Assembly: GCF_004123835.1 (NCBI RefSeq)
Contig: NZ_MZMU01000025.1
Span: 1 to 64,000 of the forward strand
From: Rhizobium leguminosarum
GTDB taxonomy: Bacteria; Pseudomonadota; Alphaproteobacteria; Rhizobiales; Rhizobiaceae
DNA length: 64,000 bases
Reading direction: 5' to 3'
Shown here piece by piece: positions 49,634 through 60,565 of the stretch. Position numbers and translations under genes: made by a program. Within the stretch, counting starts at the first letter, position 1; each line of letters opens with the position of its first letter. The notes beneath the pieces were generated by a model. That model ran no database searches and was not told the origin of the DNA. It saw only the letters and a program-made list of their open reading frames with translations.

Positions 49634-51193
49634 ATGTTGACTCCCGTTCGTGCAGCGTCCAATGCAAGCTTTTCGTCCCAGGGTCAGACAGCGGCGATCG
49701 TCGCCAGTGGTCTCGGCCACTCGGTGATTGCCCCCGCGCCTGTCAACGCCGTCGAAGCCGCAGACCTCAATTCCGCCATTGCCGGCAAGCTCAATATTCT
49801 GCTCCTTGCGGCGCGCGAGCGCATGGTCGAAGCCCTTTTCGATGTCATCGATGCGGCAGGCCGCTCGCTCTCGCTGGATCGTGGCGAGGACGAGAGCAAT
49901 CTTGCCTTTGCCTCTCGGCTCGCCGATGCCATCCGGCGGCTGCCAGCCGCCAGGATCGACGAGGTCGAGCGTCAGCTCACCGAGCAGGGGCATAGCGTGC
50001 CGCTCCGGACGATCGCCGAGGCCCTGAAAAACCCGACTGGCCCTGAAGCCGCCCGCATCGTCGCCTATCTGGAAATCGTCCGCTACAAGGATCGTGATCT
50101 CGCCGCCCGCGCGGTCGTGCGCTCCTATCGCCAGAACGACGCCTCGCCGATGCGCGCCGAAGCTCGCCCCGAGATCCGGCTGCATGAGGACAACAGGCCG
50201 GCTGCCGCCACGCGCCAGCTGGCGGAAAAGGTGCCGGTATTGGTCGCTCCGTTGACCGAGGCTGCAGCGCTCGTGACTGCCGAAGAGCCGCTTATCGCCG
50301 AAACTGTCGAGGCCGCCGATCCGGAAACGCCACAGCCTGAAGAAGCCCCGGCCCAGCCTGCCCCGGTGGCGGCAGCGGAAGTCGCCGCGGAAGAATCCCT
50401 GCCGCAGGAGATCGAAGCCCAGCAATTATTGTCAACGGATCTGGACAAAATCGAGGATACGCAGGAAGCGGTGGAGCAATCGGCCGTTCAGCCCCGCATA
50501 GTGTCCGACAAGGCCGATCCCGTCATTCCCAGGAACTGGGCAGGGATCGTCGCCTCCATGACCGAAGAAGCCTCGGAGATGATCGCCACCCTCATCCGCG
50601 AGCAGGAAATCGAAACCGTGCTGGAGGATGTTCCCGTCGAGGCGGCGGTGGAAATCGATACGATCCTCGATGACGCCGTCATCAGCGAGGCGACCGGGAG
50701 CTTGACTAAGCAGCCGGTGGAACTTGCCGCGCCGGACGTCCGCCAGACCGCAGCGCTCCGCCCGTCGCAGCCGGATATCCCGCCCTTGGTTGTCGAGACC
50801 CGCCAGCCGAGGGAAGTCTCCGCCCAAGCGGAAATGATACCGCTCCCGGAGACGATCGAATCCCCCTATGTGCCGCTGGCGGCAAGAATGCCGGAGGGAC
50901 TTGCCTACACCCAGCTGCCCTATCAGTTCGCCAAGGATATCCTGTCGAACGAAAAGGCAGGCGAAACCCACCACCAGCACCATCGCGACGGCGCCCCACA
51001 GGATCAGAATCAGGACGAGCAGCAGGCGCAGTCCGGCGGCGAGGATGCCGAGCCCGACGGCGAAGAGACCGACGCAGCACCCGCGCGGAGGACCCCGAGG
51101 ATGATCGATTCCGAACCAGTGGCTCATCAGCCGGCAGGCGCGGCCGCCGATCCGGTCTATGCCCTCTATCAACGCATGGTCGGCTGGGAATAG
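49634..51193 (+). CDS. Acidic Pro/Glu-rich hypothetical protein (519 aa)
   Basis: It has a structured N-terminal part (about 1-165, with helices such as LNILLLAARERMVEALFDVIDA and SRLADAIRRLPAARIDEVERQL). A long acidic disordered stretch rich in Ala, Glu and Pro follows (about 200-300). A second short helical part contains IPRNWAGIVASMTEEASEMIATLI. The C-terminus is His/Gln/Asp-rich and ends DPVYALYQRMVGWE. There is no signal peptide or membrane segment. The start at 49634 follows AAAGGAG. The N-terminal part recalls DUF2336-type proteins, but I am not certain. The function is unknown. Confidence 0.75.
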   Translation: MLTPVRAASNASFSSQGQTAAIVASGLGHSVIAPAPVNAVEAADLNSAIAGKLNILLLAARERMVEALFDVIDAAGRSLSLDRGEDESNLAFASRLADAIRRLPAARIDEVERQLTEQGHSVPLRTIAEALKNPTGPEAARIVAYLEIVRYKDRDLAARAVVRSYRQNDASPMRAEARPEIRLHEDNRPAAATRQLAEKVPVLVAPLTEAAALVTAEEPLIAETVEAADPETPQPEEAPAQPAPVAAAEVAAEESLPQEIEAQQLLSTDLDKIEDTQEAVEQSAVQPRIVSDKADPVIPRNWAGIVASMTEEASEMIATLIREQEIETVLEDVPVEAAVEIDTILDDAVISEATGSLTKQPVELAAPDVRQTAALRPSQPDIPPLVVETRQPREVSAQAEMIPLPETIESPYVPLAARMPEGLAYTQLPYQFAKDILSNEKAGETHHQHHRDGAPQDQNQDEQQAQSGGEDAEPDGEETDAAPARRTPRMIDSEPVAHQPAGAAADPVYALYQRMVGWE

Positions 51194-51214
51194 CTTTTTT
51201 TAAAGCCTGAAAAT

Positions 51215-51248
51215 GAAGAACCCGCCGGATCGCTCCGGCGGGTTCTTC
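51215..51248. terminator. Strong bidirectional terminator
   Basis: GAAGAACCCGCCGGA pairs fully with TCCGGCGGGTTCTTC around a TCGC loop. It lies between convergent genes and ends the rpsA transcript on the minus strand. Confidence 0.9.
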
Positions 51249-51267
51249 AATTCAAAGGCGGTGAGGC

Positions 51268-52971
51268 TTATTCGCCGCCGCGGTTCTTCAGGGCTGCGCC
51301 CAGGATGTCGCCGAGCGAAGCGCCGCTGTCGGACGAACCGAACTGGGCAACGGCTTCCTTCTCTTCCGCAATCTCCAGAGCCTTGATGGACAGCATGATC
51401 TTGCGGTCCTTCTTGGAGAAGTTGGTGACGCGGGCGTCGAACACCTGGCCGACCGAGAAGCGCTCGGGGCGCTGCTCGTCGCGATCGCGGGCGAGGTCGG
51501 CGCGACGGATGAAGGAAGTGATGTCCTCGTGGTTGACGAGCTTCACTTCGACGCCGCCGTCGTTGACCGCGATGACTTCGCAGGAAACGACTGCATTCTT
51601 GCGCAGGTCGCCAGAAGCAGCGGCGTCGCCGACTGCATCCTTGCCGAGCTGCTTGATGCCGAGCGAGATGCGTTCCTTCTCGACATCGACGTCCAGAACG
51701 ACGGCCTTGACGACGTCACCCTTGTTGAACTCCTCGATGACCTGTTCGCCCGGACGGTTCCAGTCGAGGTCGGAGAGGTGCACCATGCCGTCGACATCGC
51801 CGTCGAGGCCGATGAACAGGCCGAATTCGGTCTTGTTCTTGACTTCGCCTTCGACTTCAGTGCCGGCCGGATGGCTGCGGGCGAATGCTGCCCACGGGTT
51901 TTCCAGCGTCTGCTTGAGGCCGAGCGAGATACGGCGCTTGGACGGATCGACTTCGAGAACGACGACTTCGACTTCCTGGCTCGTGGACAGGATCTTGCCG
52001 GGGTGAACGTTCTTCTTGGTCCAGGACATTTCCGAGATGTGGATCAGGCCTTCGATGCCCGGCTCCAGCTCGACGAATGCACCGTAGTCGGTGATATTCG
52101 TAACGGTACCGGAAATCTTCTTGCCTTCCGGATACTTGGCCTGGATGCCATCCCACGGATCGGACTCGAGCTGCTTCATGCCGAGCGAGATACGGTGGGT
52201 TTCCTGGTTGATGCGGATGATCTGAACCTTGACCTGCTGGCCGATGTTCAGGATTTCCGACGGATGGTTCACACGGCGCCATGCCATATCGGTGACGTGC
52301 AGCAGGCCGTCGATGCCGCCGAGGTCGACGAACGCACCGTAATCGGTGATGTTCTTGACGACGCCGTCGACAACCTGGCCTTCTTCGAGGTTCTGAACGA
52401 TTTCAGAACGCTGCTCGGCACGGGATTCTTCCAGAACCGTACGGCGCGAAACCACGATGTTGCCGCGGCGCTTGTCCATCTTGAGGATTTCGAAGGGCTG
52501 CGGATTGTGCATCAGCGGGGTCACGTCGCGGATCGGGCGAATATCGACCTGAGAGCGCGGCAGGAAGGCGATCGCACCGTCGAGGTCGACGGTGAAGCCG
52601 CCCTTGACCTGGTTGAAGATCACGCCTTCGACGCGCTCGCCAGCTTCGAACTTGGCTTCGAGCTTGACCCAGCTCTCTTCGCGGCGAGCCTTCTCGCGCG
52701 ACAGAACGGCTTCGCCAAGCGCGTTTTCGATGCGCTCGACGTAAACTTCGACTTCGTCGCCGACCTTCAACAGGCCGTCCTTGGCGCGCGCGCCGAATTC
52801 CTTGAGCGCGATGCGGCCTTCAACCTTCAGGCCGACGTCGACAACGGCGACGTCCTTCTCGATGCCCGTGACGATGCCCTTGGTGACATAGCCTTCGGCC
52901 AGGTCGTTCTTGGCAAAGGACTCTTCGAGAAGAGCCGCGAAATCCTCGCGGGAGGGGGTAGCTACTGACAT
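51268..52971 (-). CDS. rpsA: 30S ribosomal protein S1
   Basis: A 567-residue protein with six S1 RNA-binding domains in tandem. Each has the VKNITDYGAFVDLG-type core (TDYGAFVELEPGIEGLIHISEMSW, TEFGLFIGLDGDVDGMVHLSDL). The length is usual for alphaproteobacterial S1. It binds mRNA leaders and helps load them on the 30S subunit. The start at 52971 follows AGGAGA. It is preceded by cmk and aroA on the same strand, the standard alphaproteobacterial order. Confidence 0.96.
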   Translation of the reverse strand: MSVATPSREDFAALLEESFAKNDLAEGYVTKGIVTGIEKDVAVVDVGLKVEGRIALKEFGARAKDGLLKVGDEVEVYVERIENALGEAVLSREKARREESWVKLEAKFEAGERVEGVIFNQVKGGFTVDLDGAIAFLPRSQVDIRPIRDVTPLMHNPQPFEILKMDKRRGNIVVSRRTVLEESRAEQRSEIVQNLEEGQVVDGVVKNITDYGAFVDLGGIDGLLHVTDMAWRRVNHPSEILNIGQQVKVQIIRINQETHRISLGMKQLESDPWDGIQAKYPEGKKISGTVTNITDYGAFVELEPGIEGLIHISEMSWTKKNVHPGKILSTSQEVEVVVLEVDPSKRRISLGLKQTLENPWAAFARSHPAGTEVEGEVKNKTEFGLFIGLDGDVDGMVHLSDLDWNRPGEQVIEEFNKGDVVKAVVLDVDVEKERISLGIKQLGKDAVGDAAASGDLRKNAVVSCEVIAVNDGGVEVKLVNHEDITSFIRRADLARDRDEQRPERFSVGQVFDARVTNFSKKDRKIMLSIKALEIAEEKEAVAQFGSSDSGASLGDILGAALKNRGGE

Positions 52972-53147
52972 AAAATCTCCTGCGTGTCCTGAAACGGAAG
53001 CGGACACGTATGCGCCGGTTGGTTTGCGTTGAATGGGCCTGAACCCAGTCCGCCTTCTCTTACGAAGGCAATCCGGCGCTTGGACGGAATTTCAGGCTTG
53101 CTGTATTAGCAGCGATCCATGCTCAGAGCACGCAAAATCGCTTGAAT

Positions 53148-53795
53148 TTAGGCATTTCGGCTCAAGACCGCATCGATGATCGATTGAGCAGCTTGAAACG
53201 CGGCCTCTATACTCATTTCCGACGTATCAAGCAAGTGCGCATCATCAGCTGGTTTCAAAGGGCTGTCGGCCCGTCCCATGTCGCGTTCGTCGCGCCGCTT
53301 GACGTCCTCGAATATCGCATCGAAATCCGCCGTCAGGCCCTTGCCGAGGATCTCGTCATAACGGCGTCTTGCGCGGACTTCCGGCGACGCCGTTACATAG
53401 AATTTCACCGCCGCATTCGGACAGACGACCGTGCCGATATCGCGCCCGTCGAGCACCGTTCCCGGCGCTTTCGTCGAAAACCGTCGCTGCGCCTCGACCA
53501 GCGCCCGGCGCACCGCCGGCATGACGGCAATCTTCGAGGCCGCTTCGCCGATCTCATGTTTCGAAAGTATATCGCGATCCAATCCGGCGAGTTCAACCTC
53601 TCGCGCGATCTTTTCCGCCACCGCCACGTCGTCGAGCGACAGGCCGGCATCGAGCAGCGCCTTGGCCGTGGCGCGATAGGTCAGGCCGGTATCAAGATGG
53701 TGATATCCGTAGCGCTCTGCGATGAGGCGCGAGAGCGTGCCCTTGCCCGCCGCCGCCGGGCCATCGATGGCGATGGTGAAGGTCTCGTTCGTCAT
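53148..53795 (-). CDS. cmk: Cytidylate kinase
   Basis: A 215-residue nucleoside monophosphate kinase with the P-loop [40 protein letters not shown] and [10 protein letters not shown] form the CMP-binding and lid regions. It phosphorylates CMP and dCMP. The start at 53795 lies a few bases inside a longer frame (53819) that has no ribosome site. Its gene lies between aroA and rpsA. The 177 bases to rpsA hold no gene. Confidence 0.95.
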   Translation of the reverse strand: MTNETFTIAIDGPAAAGKGTLSRLIAERYGYHHLDTGLTYRATAKALLDAGLSLDDVAVAEKIAREVELAGLDRDILSKHEIGEAASKIAVMPAVRRALVEAQRRFSTKAPGTVLDGRDIGTVVCPNAAVKFYVTASPEVRARRRYDEILGKGLTADFDAIFEDVKRRDERDMGRADSPLKPADDAHLLDTSEMSIEAAFQAAQSIIDAVLSRNA

Positions 53796-53868
53796 CAAAT
53801 CAATCCTGCGGCAGCGCACGATCGCGGCGAAGGAGATCGTCTTTGCGGAAACTCGGCAGCTGGTACCA

Positions 53869-55482
<1,614 letters not shown>

Positions 55483-55502
55483 TCATTCACACGAGGCTTA
55501 TA

Positions 55503-55886
55503 GTGGCGAAAGCGGAACTTGGAACCAAGCGTACCGATCCGGAAACCGGCAAGAAGTTTTATGATCTGAACCGGGATCCGATCGTCTCTCCTTACACCGG
55601 CAAATCCTATCCCCTCTCCTTCTTCGAAGAAACCTCGGCGATCGCCGAGGTTGCCGAGGAAGACGAGGTCGCGGAAGTCGATACTGAAAACACCGAAGTC
55701 GAACTGGTTTCGCTTGAGGATGCCGATGACGCCGCCGCTGGCGACGACATCCCCGATATCGGCGATGACGATGTCGAAATCGAAGGCGATGACGACGACG
55801 ATACCTTCCTCACACCCGACGAAGACGACGATGATGACGACATGAGCGACATCATCGGCGTGACCGGCGACGAAGACGAAGTCTGA
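55503..55886 (+). CDS. FYDLN-acid domain protein (TIGR02300 family)
   Basis: A 127-residue protein. The N-terminal domain AELGTKRTDPETGKKFYDLN, followed by PIVSPYTGKSYP, is the TIGR02300 signature. The remaining 80 residues are extremely acidic, with long Asp/Glu runs. It should start at GTG 55503 (VAKAELG), after GAGG. An ATG-started frame from 55452 adds unconserved residues. The family is conserved in alphaproteobacteria with unknown function. It is divergent from aroA and followed by a terminator. Confidence 0.88.
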   Translation: MAKAELGTKRTDPETGKKFYDLNRDPIVSPYTGKSYPLSFFEETSAIAEVAEEDEVAEVDTENTEVELVSLEDADDAAAGDDIPDIGDDDVEIEGDDDDDTFLTPDEDDDDDDMSDIIGVTGDEDEV

Positions 55887-55896
55887 GACCGCATTT

Positions 55897-55938
55897 CGGC
55901 CCGGTGAGGAAAAAATTCTCCGGGCCGCATTTTTTTAG
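55897..55938 (+). terminator. Rho-independent terminator
   Basis: CGGCCCGG pairs with CCGGGCCG, with added GAG/CTC pairs, and is followed by CATTTTTTT. It ends the transcript of the FYDLN-acid gene. Confidence 0.9.
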
Positions 55939-56038
55939 GCTTGCTATCTCCGGAAACCGGAAGTAATAAGCCGCCACTCCGAAGGGCACGCGCCTTGAGG
56001 AGCATCCCAGGACCGGCCCTCAGCCGGACCACCTTGAT

Positions 56039-56114
<76 letters not shown>

Positions 56115-56234
56115 GCCTACGCTCTTCGAGCTTCGGCTCGGCAAGCCGGAAGGCTTGACGGGACGAAGACGAGAAGGAAGCGGAGGCTGCCGCGACGAAG
56201 TTGCAAAGCAACGTAGGCGGGCTATGAACCTTCC

Positions 56235-56475
56235 ATGAAGTACGTCTACATTCTCCATAGTGCCGAATTTTCCGGATCGCTATTTGCGTAAGCGTGACGG
56301 GCGATCTGAAGTCGCGTCTGGCAAAACATAATGCCAGAAAAATACGTCCCTTGGTCTGTCAGGACGTATCTCGCTTTCTCCGACAAAGCGCAGGCATTTG
56401 CTTTCAAGAAATATCTGAAGTCGGCGTCGGGCAGGGCGTTCGCAAAGAAAAGACTGTGGCCGCCTGCGCGAAGAA
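56235..56475 (+). pseudogene. Degraded GIY-YIG nuclease gene
   Basis: Pieces of a small UPF0213-type GIY-YIG protein occur in order but in changing frames. MKYVYILHSAEFSG starts at 56235 and stops at 56289. VTGDLKSRLAKHNA continues in another frame from about 56294. YVPWSVRTYLAFSDKAQAFAFKKYLKSASGRAFAKKRL follows in the first frame from 56331. Two frame breaks and lost bases between the pieces mean no intact product is made. It lies 120 bases after tRNA-Ala. Confidence 0.75.
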
Positions 56476-56620
56476 TTTCATACGGGATCGTTTTAGATTT
56501 CGGGAGGCAACTCAAATATTGCTTAAAGTTGTGCAATGCTTGTAAGAGCGTTCGATATATTACGGATGCCTGATAAAAATTGCCGTGCAGAACGGTGCTT
56601 GCAACTGACAGGGGACTGCG

Positions 56621-58090
56621 ATGATCGAGATTAGGCTCTCTCGTGGGCTTTGGAGGCTTGACGATGGGCGTCCGCTTGGGCCCGCAGGAGGTTTCGGGGA
56701 AGTGTTTTATGGTGACGGCGAAGATGGGCCTGTTGCTATAAAACGGCTTAAAATTACTGCAGATGCGGCCGCCCATCGTGAGATGAACATAGGTCAGGCG
56801 TTATCCAGCCGCCGATTGGACCATGTGGTACCGATATTTGACCATGGTCAGGATGCGAACAGTGATCGCTATTATTTGGTGATGCCGGTTTGTGACTTCA
56901 GCCTCCAAGATCGGATCGGGAAAAGCGGCCCGCTGGGTTGGGAGCAGGCAAAAGACGTGGCGCTCGACATTATATCGGGATTGGAGGAGGTTGGCGATAT
57001 CGTTCACCGTGATCTCAAGCCAGCGAATATTCTCTATCATGACGGACGCTGGAAAATTGCTGACTTCGGTATCGCCAAATTCGTTCAAGATAGTACATCC
57101 ATCGAAACGCTTCGCCGCTCGCTTACTCCGACATATGCTGCGCCAGAGCAATGGCGGGGCGAACGGCCAGCAGGAGCGACGGATGTCTATGCGCTCGGCT
57201 GCATACTACATGCGATGATCAACGGCCGGCCGCCATTTCTCGGAACTGTCGATGATGTGCGGGAAGCGCACCTCAAGAGCGAACCCCCATCGCTGAACGG
57301 CGTCGATCAGCGACTAGAGGGTTTCGTAAGACTAATGCTCCGAAAAAATGCGGAAAATCGACCGTCGCTTGAACGTTGCCGAAAGGTGATTTCTGAAGTG
57401 AGCGCCCGTCCACTGAGGGCAGGAAGCGAAGGCTTGGCGATCGCCGGCGCTAAGGTGGTGCAGCAACAACTGGCTGCGGAGGCCGCGCGACGGGCAGAGG
57501 AGGATGCCAGACAAACCCGCCAGGTGGCGGCAGACGAAGCGATCTCAGAGCTGCGGGGAATCATGAGCCGCTTATTCGATGAAATTGCGGCGGCGTCAGA
57601 AGTCGTGGAAAGAAGCGATCGGGGCGTTAAATTAGGCACGGCGGAGCTGGCTTACGATCAACCCACTAGGTTAGCGGAGACGGATGCCCAGTCGGGGTGG
57701 GATGTTTTGGCCGCGTCTAAAATGCGGGTAGGAGGACGCGTTGATAGGCAAGCATATCATCAACCTGAGTTTTACGTTTTCAACGCGACGCTCGCCTACG
57801 CCAAAATACCAGACGATACCAGTTACAGGTGGCGCGAGGTATCCTTCTTCAATTGGCGCCACGGCTCGATGGAGAACGCACCTGTGGCCCTGAATCCTAG
57901 TTCCCAGGAGTTTCATCTGGCGTTGTCGAATGTCGTCAGCGGATGGCAAACAGCTTTTGGACCCGCGGCCATCGATGGAGAGGATGAAGAGGGATTCGCA
58001 GAAAGGTGGATTAAGCTGTTCACCAAGGCGGTGGGCGGCAGGCTGAACCCGCCGAGTGGCCTCCCTCTTTCACCCTCTTATTTCAAATAG
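56621..58090 (+). CDS. Soluble Hanks-type serine/threonine protein kinase
   Basis: A 489-residue protein. The kinase domain (about 12-265) has a glycine-rich loop LGPAGGFGEVFYG, Lys41 in VAIKRL, HRDLKPAN (129-136), DFG (148-150) and APE (174-176), so it should be active. Residues 280-330 form an Ala/Glu/Arg-rich helix, probably a coiled coil. The C-terminal 150 residues are an unrecognised domain with several Trp residues. There is no membrane segment or PASTA repeat, unlike PknB-type kinases. Base composition is lower in GC than its surroundings. It stands alone in the islet after tRNA-Ala. Confidence 0.88.
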   Translation: MIEIRLSRGLWRLDDGRPLGPAGGFGEVFYGDGEDGPVAIKRLKITADAAAHREMNIGQALSSRRLDHVVPIFDHGQDANSDRYYLVMPVCDFSLQDRIGKSGPLGWEQAKDVALDIISGLEEVGDIVHRDLKPANILYHDGRWKIADFGIAKFVQDSTSIETLRRSLTPTYAAPEQWRGERPAGATDVYALGCILHAMINGRPPFLGTVDDVREAHLKSEPPSLNGVDQRLEGFVRLMLRKNAENRPSLERCRKVISEVSARPLRAGSEGLAIAGAKVVQQQLAAEAARRAEEDARQTRQVAADEAISELRGIMSRLFDEIAAASEVVERSDRGVKLGTAELAYDQPTRLAETDAQSGWDVLAASKMRVGGRVDRQAYHQPEFYVFNATLAYAKIPDDTSYRWREVSFFNWRHGSMENAPVALNPSSQEFHLALSNVVSGWQTAFGPAAIDGEDEEGFAERWIKLFTKAVGGRLNPPSGLPLSPSYFK

Positions 58091-58131
58091 CCGACACCAC
58101 GGGCAACATTCGTAATATCCGCTATATCCGC

Positions 58132-58392
58132 TCATCGAACATCGAGCGCCGTTGCCGGATGGAACGCAAGGAGGGGGACTTCGGCCCGTCCCTTCCAACC
58201 CTCGACCAGCCATGCCGATTGGATCACGCCAATGTTCTCGCCGCTTTTGACCGCGCCGGAGCTTGTGCCGTCCTGGACCTGCGTCGGGCTTTTAGCATTG
58301 ATACCCTTCGGCGTTCCTGAGCAGACGGCATAACGACGTCCTTTCTCCACAATTCGGCACCAAATGTTCTCTATTTGTTTATGTCGTGGCAT
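58132..58392 (-). CDS. Small hypothetical protein (86 aa)
   Basis: A possible protein starting MPRHKQIENIWCRIVEKGRRYAVC with a Gly/Ser/Lys-rich middle and ending AFHPATALDVR. The composition is reasonable, but there is no clear ribosome site and I do not recognise the family. It lies in the islet between the kinase and the DUF2798 gene. The bases around it hold nothing else I can support. Confidence 0.35.
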   Translation of the reverse strand: MPRHKQIENIWCRIVEKGRRYAVCSGTPKGINAKSPTQVQDGTSSGAVKSGENIGVIQSAWLVEGWKGRAEVPLLAFHPATALDVR

Positions 58393-58525
58393 ATGATAGA
58401 TTCGTGGCGCTGTTGGCGGTAACGCCACTCACGAGACGTCGCCTTCTGTGCGGAGGCGTGGTGGGAAACTACCCCCGCACAAATCGTCGGCGACGCTCGC
58501 AGTCGTCTCCTACGCCTCGCGCTTT

Positions 58526-58750
58526 TCATATCTCGACGATAACAGCCGTCAGCCGCTTGACCATCGGCAGCACCAATAGCAGGACGGGAAAGGCGATCGC
58601 CCATGCGGAGGGCCACATGGCAAGTGCAGGCGCGGTCAGGCCTTGTGCTCTCACGATGCTGATCGCCGAGACGACACGGGTCATCAGCAGCGAGAGGATG
58701 AGCGGCATGGCCACCGTATTGTAACGTTTGGGGAGTTTGCCTTTGGGCAT
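58526..58750 (-). CDS. DUF2798-family small membrane protein
   Basis: A 74-residue protein with two membrane helices (VAMPLILSLLMTRVVSAISIV and IAFPVLLLVLPMVKRLTAVIV), fitting the DUF2798 family. The N-terminus MPKGKLPKRYN is basic and cytoplasmic. The start at 58750 follows GGAGAT, while a longer frame from 58780 lacks support. The function is unknown. Confidence 0.75.
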   Translation of the reverse strand: MPKGKLPKRYNTVAMPLILSLLMTRVVSAISIVRAQGLTAPALAMWPSAWAIAFPVLLLVLPMVKRLTAVIVEI

Positions 58751-58937
58751 TTTGATCTCCGTAAGATGCCGATCAGACAATTGCGCAGCTCCGACCGGCG
58801 GGTTGCGCGTTGATTGACGTAAATGCTTACGGAGCTTCGATCTGAAGCAACGCCATCTCTATGGCCGAAAATGTCTTGCCGTTCAAGTCCGCCCATCCCT
58901 TCCGATCACCTTTGCCAATTCCTCAATAGGACGATGT

Positions 58938-59708
58938 ATGTTCGTTGCCGCAACCTCAGCGATTCGGCTCCAGGACCTTCAGCCAATGACCAGAGCAAGA
59001 CGCCGCCGCATCATCCGGACCCGACGAACCCTGACCGGGCTCGCCCTTGTCGGCTCGATCTCGTTTCTGGCCGGCATGACCGATGCCACCGGTCTTCTGC
59101 TGACCGGCGATTTCGTTTCCTTCATGACGGGAAACACCACGCGGGCGGCACTGGCCTTGAGCGAGGGCAATCTTTATCACGCCGCGGTCCTGATCTGTGC
59201 GATCGTCGTTTTCGTGCTTGGCAATGCGGCAGGCATCGTCATTTCCCATGTCTCGCAACGCCGCATTTTCGTGGTGCTTGGCTGCGTCGGGCTGGTTCTG
59301 GCGCTCGCCTCGATGATGACGGTGCAGAACATGTTGTTCGCGCGGTTCTACATGATCGTTTTTTCCATGGGCATGGTGAACGCTGCCGTCGAGCATATCG
59401 AAGGCCTGCCGATCGGGCTGACCTATGTGACTGGCGCCCTGTCGCGTTTCGGCCGCGGCATCGGCCGCTGGATCATCGGCGATCGTCGTGTCGAATGGAC
59501 GATCCAGATCGTGCCCTGGGGCGGCATGGTGCTCGGCGCGATCGCCGGGGCCGTCCTGACACGACTGACGGGCGCGCATGCGCTGTGGCTGGTCTCCCTC
59601 TTCGCCATGGCGCTGGCGCTTGCCGCGATGCTTATCCCGCGGCCGCTTCAGCGGCGCTTTAACCAGAAGATCGCGCCGCATCGATCCGCCGTTGCGCGGA
59701 TGAAATAG
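58938..59708 (+). CDS. YoaK/DUF1275-family membrane protein
   Basis: A protein of up to 256 residues with about six membrane helices. The DUF1275 signature is clear: SISFLAGMTDATGLLLTGDFVSFMTGNTTRAAL near the N-terminus, then LPIGLTYVTGALSRFGRGIGRW. The family is widespread and of unknown, probably transport-related function. The start is either ATG 58938 or, more in line with the family, ATG 58986 (MTRARRRR), after AGGA. It stands alone. Confidence 0.85.
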   Translation: MFVAATSAIRLQDLQPMTRARRRRIIRTRRTLTGLALVGSISFLAGMTDATGLLLTGDFVSFMTGNTTRAALALSEGNLYHAAVLICAIVVFVLGNAAGIVISHVSQRRIFVVLGCVGLVLALASMMTVQNMLFARFYMIVFSMGMVNAAVEHIEGLPIGLTYVTGALSRFGRGIGRWIIGDRRVEWTIQIVPWGGMVLGAIAGAVLTRLTGAHALWLVSLFAMALALAAMLIPRPLQRRFNQKIAPHRSAVARMK

Positions 59709-59776
59709 AACCGTCGCATTCCTGTTACCGTCGAATCGGATAGGAAGGACCGCCGCCCATCCTCAAGGAGTAGGTC

Positions 59777-60565
59777 TTGTTCGTCATTTCGAAGCTTGTC
59801 TGGATTTTCGCTCAGCCGCTGTCGCTGGCATTCTTCCTCGTCTTCCTTGCTCTGCTTGCCGGCCTTCTGCGCTGGCGTATCCTAAGTATCCTCGGCGCAG
59901 CCGGTTCAGCCCTCATCCTTTTCGTCACGCTCTACACCACGGCCGGCAACTTCCTGATGCAGGGTCTCGAGCAGCGCTTCGCAAAGCCGCCCGCGGATCC
60001 CGATAACCTGCAATGCATGATCGTGCTCGGCGGCGGCTTCGAAAATGAGGTGAACACGGCGCGCCACGGCATAGAATTCAATGCCGGAGCCGACCGCTTC
60101 GTCGAAGCCCTGCGGCTCGCGCAGAAATTTCCGCAGTCGCGCATTCTGGTATCGGGCGGCGACGGCTCCCTCTCCGGCATCTATGAAGGTGATGCGGCGG
60201 CGTCCGAGCGTTTCTTCCCGCTCTTCGGCGTTGGCAAGGATCGCCTGATCGAAGAGAGACAATCGCGCACGACCTTCGAAAACGCCGTCAACACCAAGGA
60301 ATTCCTGGCAAGCCAGGGGCTTTCCAATTGCCTGCTGATCACGTCGGGTTTCCATATGCCGCGATCCGTCGGCATCTTCCGCAAGCTCGGCATCGATATC
60401 GTGCCCTGGCCGACCGATTATCGCACCGACGGCCAAGTGAGGCTGGGGTTTGATTTCACCCAGCCGACCCTCAACGCGCAGAACATGGCAACCGCGATCC
60501 GCGAATGGTACGGCTTGGTCGGCTATTATCTCGCCGGCCGCACGTCGGAACTCTATCCGCAATAG
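59777..60565 (+). CDS. YdcF/ElyC-family (DUF218) protein
   Basis: A 262-residue protein with two N-terminal membrane helices (about 8-55) and a DUF218 domain: MIVLGGGFENE, RILVSGGDGS, EERQSRTTFENAVN, CLLITSGFHMPRSVGIFRKLG. ElyC, the E. coli relative, affects peptidoglycan and enterobacterial antigen lipid-carrier metabolism, so an envelope role is likely. It starts with TTG at 59777, six bases after AAGGAG. A palindromic repeat follows its stop. Confidence 0.85.
   Translation: MFVISKLVWIFAQPLSLAFFLVFLALLAGLLRWRILSILGAAGSALILFVTLYTTAGNFLMQGLEQRFAKPPADPDNLQCMIVLGGGFENEVNTARHGIEFNAGADRFVEALRLAQKFPQSRILVSGGDGSLSGIYEGDAAASERFFPLFGVGKDRLIEERQSRTTFENAVNTKEFLASQGLSNCLLITSGFHMPRSVGIFRKLGIDIVPWPTDYRTDGQVRLGFDFTQPTLNAQNMATAIREWYGLVGYYLAGRTSELYPQ

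Noticed and set aside
51529-52968. A 479-codon plus-strand frame opposite rpsA.
   Set aside because: An antisense shadow of a core ribosomal protein gene, made of regular Val/Asp/Leu runs that mirror the S1 repeats.
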